Below are positions 17,157 through 25,199 of a stretch of 64,000 nt of DNA, piece by piece. The translations under genes were made by a program, and so were the position numbers. Source of the stretch: Sphingomonas flavescens (GTDB lineage: Bacteria; Pseudomonadota; Alphaproteobacteria; Sphingomonadales; Sphingomonadaceae); the NCBI RefSeq assembly GCF_030866745.1, contig NZ_CP133016.1, positions 2,156,001 to 2,220,000 on the forward strand, in the 5' to 3' direction. How positions within the stretch are numbered: position 1 is the first letter of the stretch; every line of letters starts with the position of its first letter. The notes below the pieces were generated by a model, which ran no database searches, was not told the DNA's origin, and saw only the letters and a list, made by a program, of their open reading frames with translations.

Positions 17157-17186
17157 GCTGAACGTTACGTGCAGCCTACGTTCAGC
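17157..17186. terminator. Hairpin downstream of rpmB
   Basis: GCTGAACGT and ACGTTCAGC form a 9-bp stem with a 12-nt loop, 33 nt past the rpmB stop. It lacks a T-run, so it is at best a weak or Rho-assisted terminator or a 3'-end stabilising hairpin. The stronger terminator lies further on. Confidence 0.4.
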
Positions 17187-17218
17187 AATTTCCGTTGAAA
17201 GTCAGTCGGTTAGACGAC

Positions 17219-17515
17219 TTAAGCGGCTTTCTGCTCAGCCGCCTTCTTGGAAATCTCGCGCTTCAGCTTGCGAACCTTCGGGCTCAGCTTGTCGTCGCTC
17301 GTCTTGAGCAGCCAATTGTCGAGGCCGCCGACATGCTCCACCGAGCGAAGGCCGTGGGTGGACACGCGAAGCTTAACGCTGGTGCCCAGCGAGTCCGAAA
17401 GAAGGGTCACGTTCTGCAGGTTCGGCAGAAACGTCCGCTTCGTCTTGTTGTTGGCGTGGGAAACGTTGTTACCCACCTGCCGGCCCTTGCCGGTCAGCTC
17501 GCAAACCCGCGACAT
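17219..17515 (-). CDS. rpmB: 50S ribosomal protein L28
   Basis: A 98-residue ribosomal protein of the large subunit. [34 protein letters not shown] is the near-invariant L28 N terminus, and the basic middle [22 protein letters not shown] followed by a Lys-rich C terminus is standard for alphaproteobacteria, where L28 is longer than in E. coli. It is a single-gene unit with its own terminators downstream. Confidence 0.97.
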   Translation of the reverse strand: MSRVCELTGKGRQVGNNVSHANNKTKRTFLPNLQNVTLLSDSLGTSVKLRVSTHGLRSVEHVGGLDNWLLKTSDDKLSPKVRKLKREISKKAAEQKAA

Positions 17516-17708
17516 GGTCTCAATCCTGATTTTGTGTGCGAGCCCATCAATGGACCCGAAGAGCGCCGCCCGTTAGCGGCTCAAGCCGTGGCCGTCAATG
17601 TTGTCCCACCGCCGGATGCCGCGAAACCGCAGGGCCTTAACAGCGTTAGGAGCCCCATGGTCCAAAGACCGTGTCGGCGTCGTTATATTCCAGGGGACTG
17701 ACTCAAAA

Positions 17709-17990
17709 ATGCGGACCATCATCCTAATCCTGATTGTTGCGGTTCTGATTGTCATTGGCGCAATCGCCAGCGGATTCCTGAATATCAGTCAGACCCGGCC
17801 GGCGCAGGCACCCGCAATTTCGGCCACCCACAACGGCGTTGTTGCCAAGGGCGGTCAGGCACCTGCATTCGACGTGGAGACCGGATCGGTGAAGGTCGGA
17901 GCCAAGGAAACGACCGTCAAAGTCCCCGGCCTCGAAGTCCAGAAGCCCGTGCAGAACCAGACTGCGCCCGCAACGGGAAACGCCCAATAG
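17709..17990 (+). CDS. Small membrane-anchored hypothetical protein
   Basis: A 93-residue protein with an N-terminal hydrophobic helix (ILILIVAVLIVIGAIASGFL). A polar, Gln/Thr/Pro-rich tail follows (TRPAQAPAI, VKVGAKETTVKVPGLEVQKP), which probably faces the periplasm. I do not recognise a family beyond its resemblance to short uncharacterised sphingomonad proteins. ATG 17709 is used because an upstream in-frame extension is arginine-rich and unlike coding sequence around it. It may share an operon with tadA, which begins 38 nt downstream. Confidence 0.65.
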   Translation: MRTIILILIVAVLIVIGAIASGFLNISQTRPAQAPAISATHNGVVAKGGQAPAFDVETGSVKVGAKETTVKVPGLEVQKPVQNQTAPATGNAQ

Positions 17991-18028
17991 GCTGACTTCG
18001 CCAAGCGCCTTCGCTAGCTGCGGGCGCA

Positions 18029-18484
18029 ATGTCCGTATTTCCTCTTCCTCCTCCGATGCGCCGTGCGCTGGACCTTGCTGCCGCGGCGGCCATGGATGGC
18101 GAGGTCCCCGTCGGAGCGGTCGTGACATTGGGCGACCGCATCGTTGCGGAGAGCCGCAACGCCATGCGCGGCACTTCAGATCCGACCGCGCATGCGGAGA
18201 TGGTTGCCATTCGCCGGGCCGCCGAAAGACTGGGGACGTCGCGCCTCGATGAATGTGTCTTGTGGGTCACGCTGGAGCCGTGCGCCATGTGCGCCGCGGC
18301 GATCGGCATTGCGCGGTTCAAGGCCCTTCGTTTTGCGGCCGAAGACCCGAAAGGCGGCGGCGTCGTGCATGGACCGCGCATCTTCACGCAGCCCACCTGC
18401 CACCACCGGCCGGACGTCATTGGCGGAATTGGCGAAGCCGAAGCCGCGGAACAACTCCGCGCGTTTTTCGCCAGCCGGCGCTAG
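18029..18484 (+). CDS. tadA: Nucleoside deaminase, probably tRNA-specific adenosine deaminase
   Basis: A 151-residue zinc-dependent cytidine-deaminase-fold enzyme. TAHAEMVAIRRAA carries the catalytic HAE and VTLEPCAMCAAAIGIAR is the PCxxC zinc site. GEVPVGAVV at the N-terminal side and KGGGVVHGPRIF near the end fit TadA, which converts A34 to inosine in tRNA-Arg. The TadA call rests on family resemblance; another small nucleoside deaminase cannot be excluded. Its stop overlaps the convergent OmpA-like gene by 4 nt (CTAG). Confidence 0.85.
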   Translation: MSVFPLPPPMRRALDLAAAAAMDGEVPVGAVVTLGDRIVAESRNAMRGTSDPTAHAEMVAIRRAAERLGTSRLDECVLWVTLEPCAMCAAAIGIARFKALRFAAEDPKGGGVVHGPRIFTQPTCHHRPDVIGGIGEAEAAEQLRAFFASRR

Positions 18485-19140
18485 CTGCGGTAGGGGACCA
18501 ACCGGATTTCGATACGGCGATTGGCCGCGCGCTGGGTCTCGTCTACCTCCGGGTTATATAGCGGCGAGCTTTCCCCGAGGCCTTTCGATCCAATCCTCGC
18601 GCGGGCGACGCCACGAGAGGCGAGATAGGCGGCAACCGCTGCTGCACGCTTGTCGGAGAGTGCCTGGTTCGTCTGCGGGCTGCCCGTAGTGTCGGTGTGA
18701 GCCAGCACGTCGACATAGGTGCGTGTGCGCGTTTTCACGGTCCGCGCGATTTCCAGCAATGTGGAGTTGGTCGACGCGTTCAGGGCAGAACTGCCTGTGT
18801 CAAAGGTGAAACCGGCCGGGATGCGGATGACGATGCTTCCACCGACTTGTAGAACGTCCAGTCCCATGCCTGCCGTCTGCCGCCGCAATTCCGAATCAAG
18901 CTCGGCCATGTACGTTCCGGCCTCCGCAGGACTGAGCGGTCTAATCTTTGCCGCACGCATTTTTGCGGCCCGCGTCTTTTGCCCGCCGACGACGTCGCCG
19001 AGCAGGTAAGGCGCACTTGTCCCCAAAGGACGAAAGGCCGCGGGAACGATCGGCGGCGGAGGGGGCGCAGACTGGCAGCCGGCGATCGCGGCAAATCCCA
19101 CGCCGACCAATGCTACCTTGATGTGACGGACCGAAAACAT
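18481..19140 (-). CDS. OmpA-family outer-membrane lipoprotein
   Basis: A 219-residue protein with a lipobox (AAIAGC near residue 22) after a short signal peptide, then a PPPPP stretch and a C-terminal OmpA/MotB peptidoglycan-binding domain. The domain is visible as FTFDTGSSALNASTNSTLLEIA, VDVLAHTDTTGS, ALSDKRAAAVAAYLASRGV, IGSKGLGESSPLY and ANRRIEIRL. The Asp and Arg that contact diaminopimelate are at the expected places. ATG 19140 gives the signal peptide directly; longer readings do not. It probably tethers the outer membrane to the wall. Confidence 0.88.
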   Translation of the reverse strand: MFSVRHIKVALVGVGFAAIAGCQSAPPPPPIVPAAFRPLGTSAPYLLGDVVGGQKTRAAKMRAAKIRPLSPAEAGTYMAELDSELRRQTAGMGLDVLQVGGSIVIRIPAGFTFDTGSSALNASTNSTLLEIARTVKTRTRTYVDVLAHTDTTGSPQTNQALSDKRAAAVAAYLASRGVARARIGSKGLGESSPLYNPEVDETQRAANRRIEIRLVPYRS

Positions 19141-19260
19141 TCGCGCCTCTCCCCTTTTAACACCCGTGAAACCCTGCGTGCGTGGCGATGGTTCCGCAAG
19201 CGTAACTCGCGCCGCCGCTTGTGAACTGCGACAAGACAAGGCAAGAGCGGATTGCCGCCC

Positions 19261-20604
19261 ATGAGCGACCATCTATCCCCCATTCCCTGGCTCGACGTCC
19301 TCCTCATCCTCGCGCTGATCGTGCTGAACGGCGTGCTGGCGATGAGCGAACTCGCGATCGTCTCATCACGCGAAGCCCGGCTGAAGGCCATGGCCAAGAG
19401 CGGTAGCCGCGGTGCGCAGTGCGCACTGGATCTCTCGTCCGATCCCGGCCGCTTTCTGTCGACGGTGCAGACCGGCATCACGCTGATCTCGATCTTCGCG
19501 GGCGCTTTCTCGGGCGCGAGCCTTGGCGAACCGGTCGCGCAGCGGGTGCAGCAACTCGGTCTTTCGACCGAGACGGCGCATACGATCGGCTTCGGCATCG
19601 TGATCGTCGCCACCACCTATGTCTCGCTAGTCATTGGCGAGATCGTGCCCAAGACCATCGCTCTCCGCTCGCCAGAGCCGATCGCGGTGATCATGTCACG
19701 CCCGTTGCTGTGGCTATCGAAGGTGACGGCGCCGTTCGTATGGCTGCTCGATCGCTCGAGCTCGCTGATCTTCCGCCTAATCGGACTCAACAAGGGATCG
19801 AAGAATCAGGTGACGGCCGAGGAACTGCACCTCGTGGTCGCGGAGGCGCAAACGGCAGGCGTCCTTGAAGAAGACGAGCGGGCGATGATCTCCGGCATTG
19901 TACGTCTGGCTGACCGCCCGGTCCGTGAGGTCATGACACCGCGCACCGAGATCGACTGGGTCGACGTGGCCGCGACGCCCGAAGAGATCCGGCAGGAATT
20001 GCTCGACAACCCGCACAGCCGGATCCCCGTTGCCGACGGCTCGATCGAAAACATCGTTGGAGTTATCCAGACGCGCGACGTGCTAGCCGCCAGCATCCGG
20101 GGGGAGCCGCTCGATCTCAAAAGGCTGTGCCGGACGGCGCCGGTCATTCCGGACCTCATGGACGCAATGGACGCGCTTGCCGTGCTTCGCGCGGCCGACG
20201 TGCCGCTTGCGCTCGTCCATGACGAATATGGTCATCTCGATGGTATCGTCACGCCAGGCAGCATCCTCGCCGCCCTGGCGGGGACCTTCGCGCACGACCT
20301 GGAACAGGGCGAGGAATCTCCGTTGATCGAGCGGGAGGACGGCAGCTGGCTGATCTCGGGCGCGGCCAGCGCGGACCTCCTAAGCGATCGTCTGGGCATC
20401 AACCTGCCGACCGACCGCGACTATTCAACCGTTGCCGGCTTTGCCTTGTCCGTGCTCAAGCATCTGCCAGAGACTGGCGAGAAGTTTCGCCACGACGGCT
20501 GGTCGTTCGAAGTCATCGACATGGACGGCCGCAAGATCGACAAGTTGATTGCGTCACGGCCGCGCAAGAGGCCGGCCGAGAGCGAAGCCGAAGCCGTCGG
20601 CTAG
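19261..20604 (+). CDS. Hemolysin/CNNM-type transporter with CBS domains (CorC/TlyC family)
   Basis: A 447-residue membrane protein. The N-terminal DUF21/CNNM transmembrane domain (LDVLLILALIVLNGVLAMSELAIVSSREARL, then LSTVQTGITLISIFAGAFSG) is followed by two CBS domains (REVMTPRTEIDWVD; DVPLALVHDEYGHLDGIVTPGSIL) and a C-terminal CorC/HlyC transporter-associated domain. Family members are linked to magnesium or cobalt efflux; the name hemolysin is historical. ATG 19261 is used, with a TTG three codons upstream as a weak alternative. It overlaps the convergent HhH gene by 4 nt. Confidence 0.88.
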   Translation: MSDHLSPIPWLDVLLILALIVLNGVLAMSELAIVSSREARLKAMAKSGSRGAQCALDLSSDPGRFLSTVQTGITLISIFAGAFSGASLGEPVAQRVQQLGLSTETAHTIGFGIVIVATTYVSLVIGEIVPKTIALRSPEPIAVIMSRPLLWLSKVTAPFVWLLDRSSSLIFRLIGLNKGSKNQVTAEELHLVVAEAQTAGVLEEDERAMISGIVRLADRPVREVMTPRTEIDWVDVAATPEEIRQELLDNPHSRIPVADGSIENIVGVIQTRDVLAASIRGEPLDLKRLCRTAPVIPDLMDAMDALAVLRAADVPLALVHDEYGHLDGIVTPGSILAALAGTFAHDLEQGEESPLIEREDGSWLISGAASADLLSDRLGINLPTDRDYSTVAGFALSVLKHLPETGEKFRHDGWSFEVIDMDGRKIDKLIASRPRKRPAESEAEAVG

Positions 20605-21089
20605 AGCTTTCCGAACTTCTGTTCGAAGCCGTCCGTGTCGTCGCGGGCAAGATAATCGGCCTGCTCGACGACGCGGTCACGCGTGATGCGGCCGCGAAAC
20701 GAGCCAAGCCGCTCGTCGAGGCGCTCGATCTCGGTCGGGGTCAGCTGCGCGAGCTGCTCGAACCGGACGAAGCCCGCACTGCGCAGGGCATCAGCGAACT
20801 TGGGTCCGACGCCTTTGATTCGCGACAAATCGTCCGCCGGGTTACCGCCGGCATCCAAGACCGCATGGACGGGCGCGCGGAGAATGTCCCCGGTCACATC
20901 GCTGGTGGCCGCGGCTGCTTCGCCGGCGAGGCCGCGACCTTCGGGCGGAGCCTTGGCGGAGGTCATGTGCGGACGGATCGGTGAGCTATCGGTCAACTGC
21001 ACGCGCTGCTTCGGCCGCAGCAAGACGATGGCGATGATAATCGCCACGACGATGATTGCGAGCCACCAATATTCCCGGATCAAATCCAT
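20601..21089 (-). CDS. Helix-hairpin-helix domain membrane protein
   Basis: A 162-residue protein with an N-terminal membrane helix (WWLAIIVVAIIIAIVLL), a Pro/Ala-rich linker and a C-terminal helix-hairpin-helix domain: DDLSRIKGVGPKFADALRSAGFVRFEQLAQLTPTEIERLD. IKGVGPKFADAL is the classical HhH motif. Such domains bind DNA non-specifically, yet the protein is membrane-anchored, so the role is unknown. It begins 3 nt after the stop of the preceding gene and is in the purD operon. Confidence 0.8.
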   Translation of the reverse strand: MDLIREYWWLAIIVVAIIIAIVLLRPKQRVQLTDSSPIRPHMTSAKAPPEGRGLAGEAAAATSDVTGDILRAPVHAVLDAGGNPADDLSRIKGVGPKFADALRSAGFVRFEQLAQLTPTEIERLDERLGSFRGRITRDRVVEQADYLARDDTDGFEQKFGKL

Positions 21090-21092
21090 AGT

Positions 21093-21602
21093 TCACCAAT
21101 TCCATTGAGCGTTGTAGCGACGGTGCAGCTCGATCAGATAGGCGAGCAGCAGACCAAAAAGGAAGCCCAGCACGGCAATCGCGCCACCTTCTACCATCAG
21201 CGGCGTGCCCGGAGGGTCGTTGCCCCACTGGGCCTTGCTCACCCCGGGTAGCATGCTGAACAATCGCGCAAGTTCGGTGCGTTGGAAGTCGGTTGCGGGC
21301 TTGCCGGTCAGGACGAGGGTTCGGGACAACGGATGGCGATGCAGCCTGCCCTGGATGTTTGGCGTCTCGTAATAATCGAGCCCGGTCCGGGCGGTCTTCT
21401 CAACCGTCGCGGTGAAGCGGTCAGCGGCCCCCAGCGGCCCGTGCCAGACCAATGCCAGGCAGACTGCAACGACCGCGCCGATCCCGAGCGCGATGTTGCG
21501 CTTGCGGGACGGCCATTTGTGAAAGGCGAATACGCCGATGATCACACCGACGACGAGGCCGATCGCAAAGCACGGCCAGAAGTAGGGCATCAGCACGCTC
21601 AT
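21093..21602 (-). CDS. Two-helix membrane hypothetical protein
   Basis: A 169-residue protein with N-terminal hydrophobic helices (PYFWPCFAIGLVVGVIIGVFAF; IALGIGAVVAVCLALVWHGP). A soluble middle part follows (FTATVEKTARTGLDYYETPNIQGRLHRHPLSRTLVLTGKPATDFQRTEL), which resembles a BON-like domain, and then a final hydrophobic helix GGAIAVLGFLFGLLLAYLIELH. I infer a periplasmic domain between helices. Its ATG overlaps the purD stop (ATGA), placing it in that operon. No family name is recognised. Confidence 0.75.
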   Translation of the reverse strand: MSVLMPYFWPCFAIGLVVGVIIGVFAFHKWPSRKRNIALGIGAVVAVCLALVWHGPLGAADRFTATVEKTARTGLDYYETPNIQGRLHRHPLSRTLVLTGKPATDFQRTELARLFSMLPGVSKAQWGNDPPGTPLMVEGGAIAVLGFLFGLLLAYLIELHRRYNAQWNW

Positions 21603-22852
21603 GCAATCGTCCGCTTGAGTTCGCGCCAGCCGATATCGCGGCGATGAAATCCATCCGCGAAGTCGATTTGATCGACGGCGCGGTAGGCACGGGCGCGAGC
21701 ATTTGCGAAGCTGTCGGCGACAGCGGTGACCGCCAGCACGCGGCCGCCACAGGCGATGAGACCGTGTTCGCCGCGCGCAGTTCCTGCGTGGAAGACCGTA
21801 ACGCCTTCAACCTGCTCCGCGGCTTCGATCTCCCGAATTGCGCCACCGCTGGTGGGCGCCCCCGGGTAGCCGTGCGCCGCGACGACGACGGTCATCGAAT
21901 GCTTGTCCGCAAGGCGCGGCGGTTCGCTGAGTTTCCCCGCCGCGACGCTCATCAGCAGTTCAGCGAAATCGCCCTCGATCAGCGGCATGATCGCCTCGCA
22001 TTCGGGATCGCCGAAGCGAACATTATACTCGATCAGTTTCGGTCCTTCGTCGATCAGCATGAGCCCGGCATAAAGCACGCCGTTGAACGGCGTTCCCTGC
22101 TCGACCATCGCCTGGGCCGTCGGCCGCACAATTTCGTCCATTGCGCGGGCGGCAAGTTCTTCGGTGAGGATCGGAGCGGGGGCATAAGCGCCCATGCCGC
22201 CGGTGTTGGGGCCGGTGTCGCCTTCCCCGACGCGCTTGTGATCCTGCGCCGACGCTAGAAACATCGCGGTGTCGCCGTCGACGAGGGCGAACAGGCTGGC
22301 CTCCTCGCCGGTTAGGAACTCCTCGACGACCATCGGTCCGTCGCCCGCGGCAGCAATCGCGGTTTCCGCTTCGGCCCGGGTCATGGCGACCGTCACGCCC
22401 TTGCCAGCAGCGAGCCCGTCCGCCTTGATCACCACCGGCGTGCCGAAGTCATCGATCGCGGCCAAGGCATCCTGCATGGTGTCGACGCGGGAATAGTCCG
22501 CGGTCGGGATGCCGTTCGCGCGGCACAGGTCCTTGGTGAAGCCCTTCGACCCTTCCAGCTGTGCAGCGGCGGCGCTCGGCCCGAATACCGCGATGCCTTG
22601 TGCACGCAGCGCATCGGCAACGCCGGCGACCAGCGGCGCCTCAGGGCCGACCACGACGAGGTCGATCGCATGCTCCTTTGCCAAGCTGACGACGGCAGCC
22701 GGATCTGCGGGATCGATCTTCACGCATTCGGCCCACCGCGCGATACCCGGGTTGCCCGGCGCGGCCATGAGTTGGCCGCAGCTCGGCGATTGCCTAAGGC
22801 GCCAGGCGAGCGCATCCTCGCGACCACCCGACCCCAAGAGCAATATGTCCAT
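21599..22852 (-). CDS. purD: Phosphoribosylamine-glycine ligase
   Basis: PurD makes glycinamide ribonucleotide from phosphoribosylamine, glycine and ATP in de novo purine synthesis. The 417-residue ATP-grasp enzyme starts [19 protein letters not shown]. It contains [55 protein letters not shown] and [12 protein letters not shown], and ends with the GARS C domain ([12 protein letters not shown]). It heads the purD, two-helix protein, HhH operon. Its ATG overlaps the start of the divergent xseA by 8 bp. Confidence 0.96.
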   Translation of the reverse strand: MDILLLGSGGREDALAWRLRQSPSCGQLMAAPGNPGIARWAECVKIDPADPAAVVSLAKEHAIDLVVVGPEAPLVAGVADALRAQGIAVFGPSAAAAQLEGSKGFTKDLCRANGIPTADYSRVDTMQDALAAIDDFGTPVVIKADGLAAGKGVTVAMTRAEAETAIAAAGDGPMVVEEFLTGEEASLFALVDGDTAMFLASAQDHKRVGEGDTGPNTGGMGAYAPAPILTEELAARAMDEIVRPTAQAMVEQGTPFNGVLYAGLMLIDEGPKLIEYNVRFGDPECEAIMPLIEGDFAELLMSVAAGKLSEPPRLADKHSMTVVVAAHGYPGAPTSGGAIREIEAAEQVEGVTVFHAGTARGEHGLIACGGRVLAVTAVADSFANARARAYRAVDQIDFADGFHRRDIGWRELKRTIA

Positions 22853-24239
22853 CAATCTTCCCGAAGAAACGCGAGCCGGCCTGTTAGCGAACGTCGCGCC
22901 GGGCGACAATTCGCCGGCGCTGAGCGTCACCGAGCTTTCCGGCGCACTCAAGCGGACCATCGAGAATGCTTTCGGCCAGGTCCGATTGCGCGGGGAGATC
23001 AGCGGGTTCAAGCGGCACAGCTCGGGCCATTGCTACTTCACGCTCAAGGACGAGAATGCCTGCATCGACGCGGTGATCTGGCGGACGAGCGCCGCGACGC
23101 TGGCTTTCCGGCCGGAAGACGGCGCCGAGGTCATCGCCACCGGTAAGCTGACGACCTACCCAGGGCGCTCGAAATATCAGATCGTCGTCGAGCGGATGGA
23201 GTTGGCCGGGGAGGGGGCGCTGCTGGCGCTCCTGGAGAAGCGTCGTAAGGCGCTTGCCGCGGAAGGGCTCTTCGAGGCAGGGCGCAAGCGGCGACTGCCG
23301 TTCCTGCCACGCGTCATCGGCGTGATCAGTTCGCCCACCGGCGCGGTGATCCGCGATATTCTTCATCGGCTCGAGGATCGCTGTCCGACGCACGTGATCC
23401 TGTGGCCGGTGCCGGTTCAGGGTGAGGGCGCTGCAGCAAAGATCGCGGCGGCTATCCGCGCATTTCCCACTCTTACCCCGAAACCCGATCTGCTGATCGT
23501 CGCGCGCGGCGGGGGCTCGATCGAGGATTTGTGGGCGTTCAACGAGGAAGACGTCGTGCGGGCGGCGGCGGAAAGCCCGATCCCGCTCATCTCCGCCGTC
23601 GGCCACGAAACCGACACGACCCTGATCGACTTCGCATCCGATCTCCGCGCGCCCACGCCGACAGCCGCGGCCGAATTGGCGGTGCCGGTGCGGGCGGAAC
23701 TCGCCGCCCAGCTGAATGAACTGCAGCACCGGGCCCAGCATTGCCTGGCCCGGCGCGTCGACCGGCAGCGCGAACGGTTCGAACTCGTCACCTGCCGCTG
23801 GCCAAGTCCGCAAACCATGTTCGCGCCGGCGGTGCAGCGTCTGGATGAGATTGGCGAACGGCTGCCGCGGTCTCTTGCAGCACGGGCCGGCAGCGCTCGG
23901 GCGGACCTGAATTTGGTGGCGGGGCGCCTTCGGCAGGATCTGATCGATCAGCGTATCGCGCGGCTGTCTGACCGCCTGTCGGCTGCCTGGAAGATGGCCG
24001 AACTGGTCCATCCCGAGCGGCCGTTGTCCAAGGGGTACGTGCGCGTCACCACCCGCGACGGCGCAACGCTGACGAGCGCGGCCGCGGCCCGCGCCGCGCA
24101 GCAGGTTACCCTGCGGTTTGGCGACGGCGCGGTCGATGCGACGGTTGGAGATACTGCGCCGGCGCGAGCGGTTGAGCCGAAGCGCCGCAAACCCTACATC
24201 GCTTCCCAGCCCGGGCTGTTCGACCCGGCGGAGGAGTAA
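22845..24239 (+). CDS. xseA: Exodeoxyribonuclease VII large subunit
   Basis: The large subunit of exonuclease VII, which degrades single-stranded DNA to oligonucleotides. The 464-residue protein has the N-terminal OB-fold ([45 protein letters not shown]), then [39 protein letters not shown] and [30 protein letters not shown], the catalytic region. ATG 22845 is chosen because it begins just before the conserved domain; it lies inside the purD start region. The small subunit xseB is not in the window. Confidence 0.95.
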   Translation: MSINLPEETRAGLLANVAPGDNSPALSVTELSGALKRTIENAFGQVRLRGEISGFKRHSSGHCYFTLKDENACIDAVIWRTSAATLAFRPEDGAEVIATGKLTTYPGRSKYQIVVERMELAGEGALLALLEKRRKALAAEGLFEAGRKRRLPFLPRVIGVISSPTGAVIRDILHRLEDRCPTHVILWPVPVQGEGAAAKIAAAIRAFPTLTPKPDLLIVARGGGSIEDLWAFNEEDVVRAAAESPIPLISAVGHETDTTLIDFASDLRAPTPTAAAELAVPVRAELAAQLNELQHRAQHCLARRVDRQRERFELVTCRWPSPQTMFAPAVQRLDEIGERLPRSLAARAGSARADLNLVAGRLRQDLIDQRIARLSDRLSAAWKMAELVHPERPLSKGYVRVTTRDGATLTSAAAARAAQQVTLRFGDGAVDATVGDTAPARAVEPKRRKPYIASQPGLFDPAEE

Positions 24240-24241
24240 GC

Positions 24242-24448
24242 ATGCTAATGCACGGTGGCGGCCGCGCCGCGCGGGTTCATTATCTGTCGGGGACGTTCCG
24301 ATTGCTCAGCGACGGCGATCATGTCGTCTGCGCCGTAACGGGCACCACAATTCCGCTGCATGAGCTCAAATACTGGAGCGTCGAGCGACAGGAGGCTTAT
24401 GTCGACGCCGACGCCAGCCTTAAGGCCGAACGGGCGGCCCGGCCCTAA
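24242..24448 (+). CDS. DUF2093 family protein
   Basis: A 68-residue alphaproteobacterial protein of unknown function. GRAARVHYLSGTFRLLSDGDHVVCAVTGTTIPLHELKYWSVERQEAYVDAD is the complete DUF2093 domain. It starts 2 nt after the xseA stop and is probably co-transcribed; the xseA-DUF2093 order is often seen in alphaproteobacteria. Its stop overlaps the convergent gene by 4 nt (CTAA). Confidence 0.85.
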   Translation: MLMHGGGRAARVHYLSGTFRLLSDGDHVVCAVTGTTIPLHELKYWSVERQEAYVDADASLKAERAARP

Positions 24449-24987
24449 CCGACGCGTCGCCCACGCACGCCGATCTGACCGTTGATCCTCAGGAAATAGC
24501 TCCCCAGCGGGCCGCGAAGGATCGTGATCTTCTGTCCAACGCGCGGCGGATCGAACGAGACACTGCTGTCAGACGTCTCCCACGTCGCATTGTCTTCCGC
24601 GATGACGATCCGGTAATAGCCGTTGTTCAGCGGCCGCACTGACGTGATGGTGGAATCGAGCCGGCGTTGCGCTTCGTCTGCCGTGCTGTCCCCCGAAAAG
24701 AACGGGATCTTCGGTAAGGTGAAGCCGAACAGCGAGCGGCGCGCTTTCCGGATTTCCCCTTGGTCGACGATCGCGACCGTGCCGGTGTTAGCTGCCTGAA
24801 CCAAAGCGCCCGCTGCGTTATCGTAGCAGGCCAGGCGCTGAGTTGGATCGCCGATCTGCCGGCAGCGATCGATGGCAGCAACGAGGGGTGATGGAGCAGT
24901 CTTCTCCTTCGCTTTCGTGTAAGCCGGAGTGCTTGAGACCCCGGCGGCACATATGATCGCGATGACCCAACGGCTCAGCTTGCGCAT
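24445..24987 (-). CDS. Secreted hypothetical protein
   Basis: A 180-residue exported protein with an N-terminal signal sequence (LSRWVIAIICAAGVSSTPAYTKA) and two cysteines in RCRQIGDPTQRLACYDNAAGAL, a pattern seen in a group of small alphaproteobacterial periplasmic proteins. The second half forms beta strands (GYYRIVIAEDNATWETSD, VGQKITILRGPLGSYFLRINGQIGVRG). The function is unknown. ATG 24987 is preferred, as upstream sequence adds basic residues that would spoil the signal peptide. It is single-gene and convergent with the DUF2093 gene. Confidence 0.75.
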   Translation of the reverse strand: MRKLSRWVIAIICAAGVSSTPAYTKAKEKTAPSPLVAAIDRCRQIGDPTQRLACYDNAAGALVQAANTGTVAIVDQGEIRKARRSLFGFTLPKIPFFSGDSTADEAQRRLDSTITSVRPLNNGYYRIVIAEDNATWETSDSSVSFDPPRVGQKITILRGPLGSYFLRINGQIGVRGRRVG

Positions 24988-25165
24988 GATCAAGTCCCCC
25001 CTCTTCGCCGACCAAAAACTGCGCAACTTCAACGCGAATGCAACCTGTGCCCGAAATGACACATAGCGCGCACCTTTTGTGCCGTGGTGGCGGCGTCCGA
25101 TTGATTCGTCGGCATTGTTACACTTAGGAATTGAACATCAGCGCCGGTGAATCCGGTGATGGGGT

Positions 25166-25194
25166 ATGCGGTCGTGACCGCATTCAGAAGGGGA
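25166..25194 (+). promoter_or_regulatory. Hairpin immediately upstream of the receptor ribosome binding site
   Basis: ATGCGGTC and GACCGCAT form a perfect inverted repeat separated by two bases, directly followed by AGAAGGGGA, the ribosome binding site of the receptor gene. As RNA this is a stable hairpin three bases before the Shine-Dalgarno. The second large receptor has a similar arrangement, so it may influence translation or message stability. Confidence 0.45.
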
Positions 25195-25199
25195 AATAC

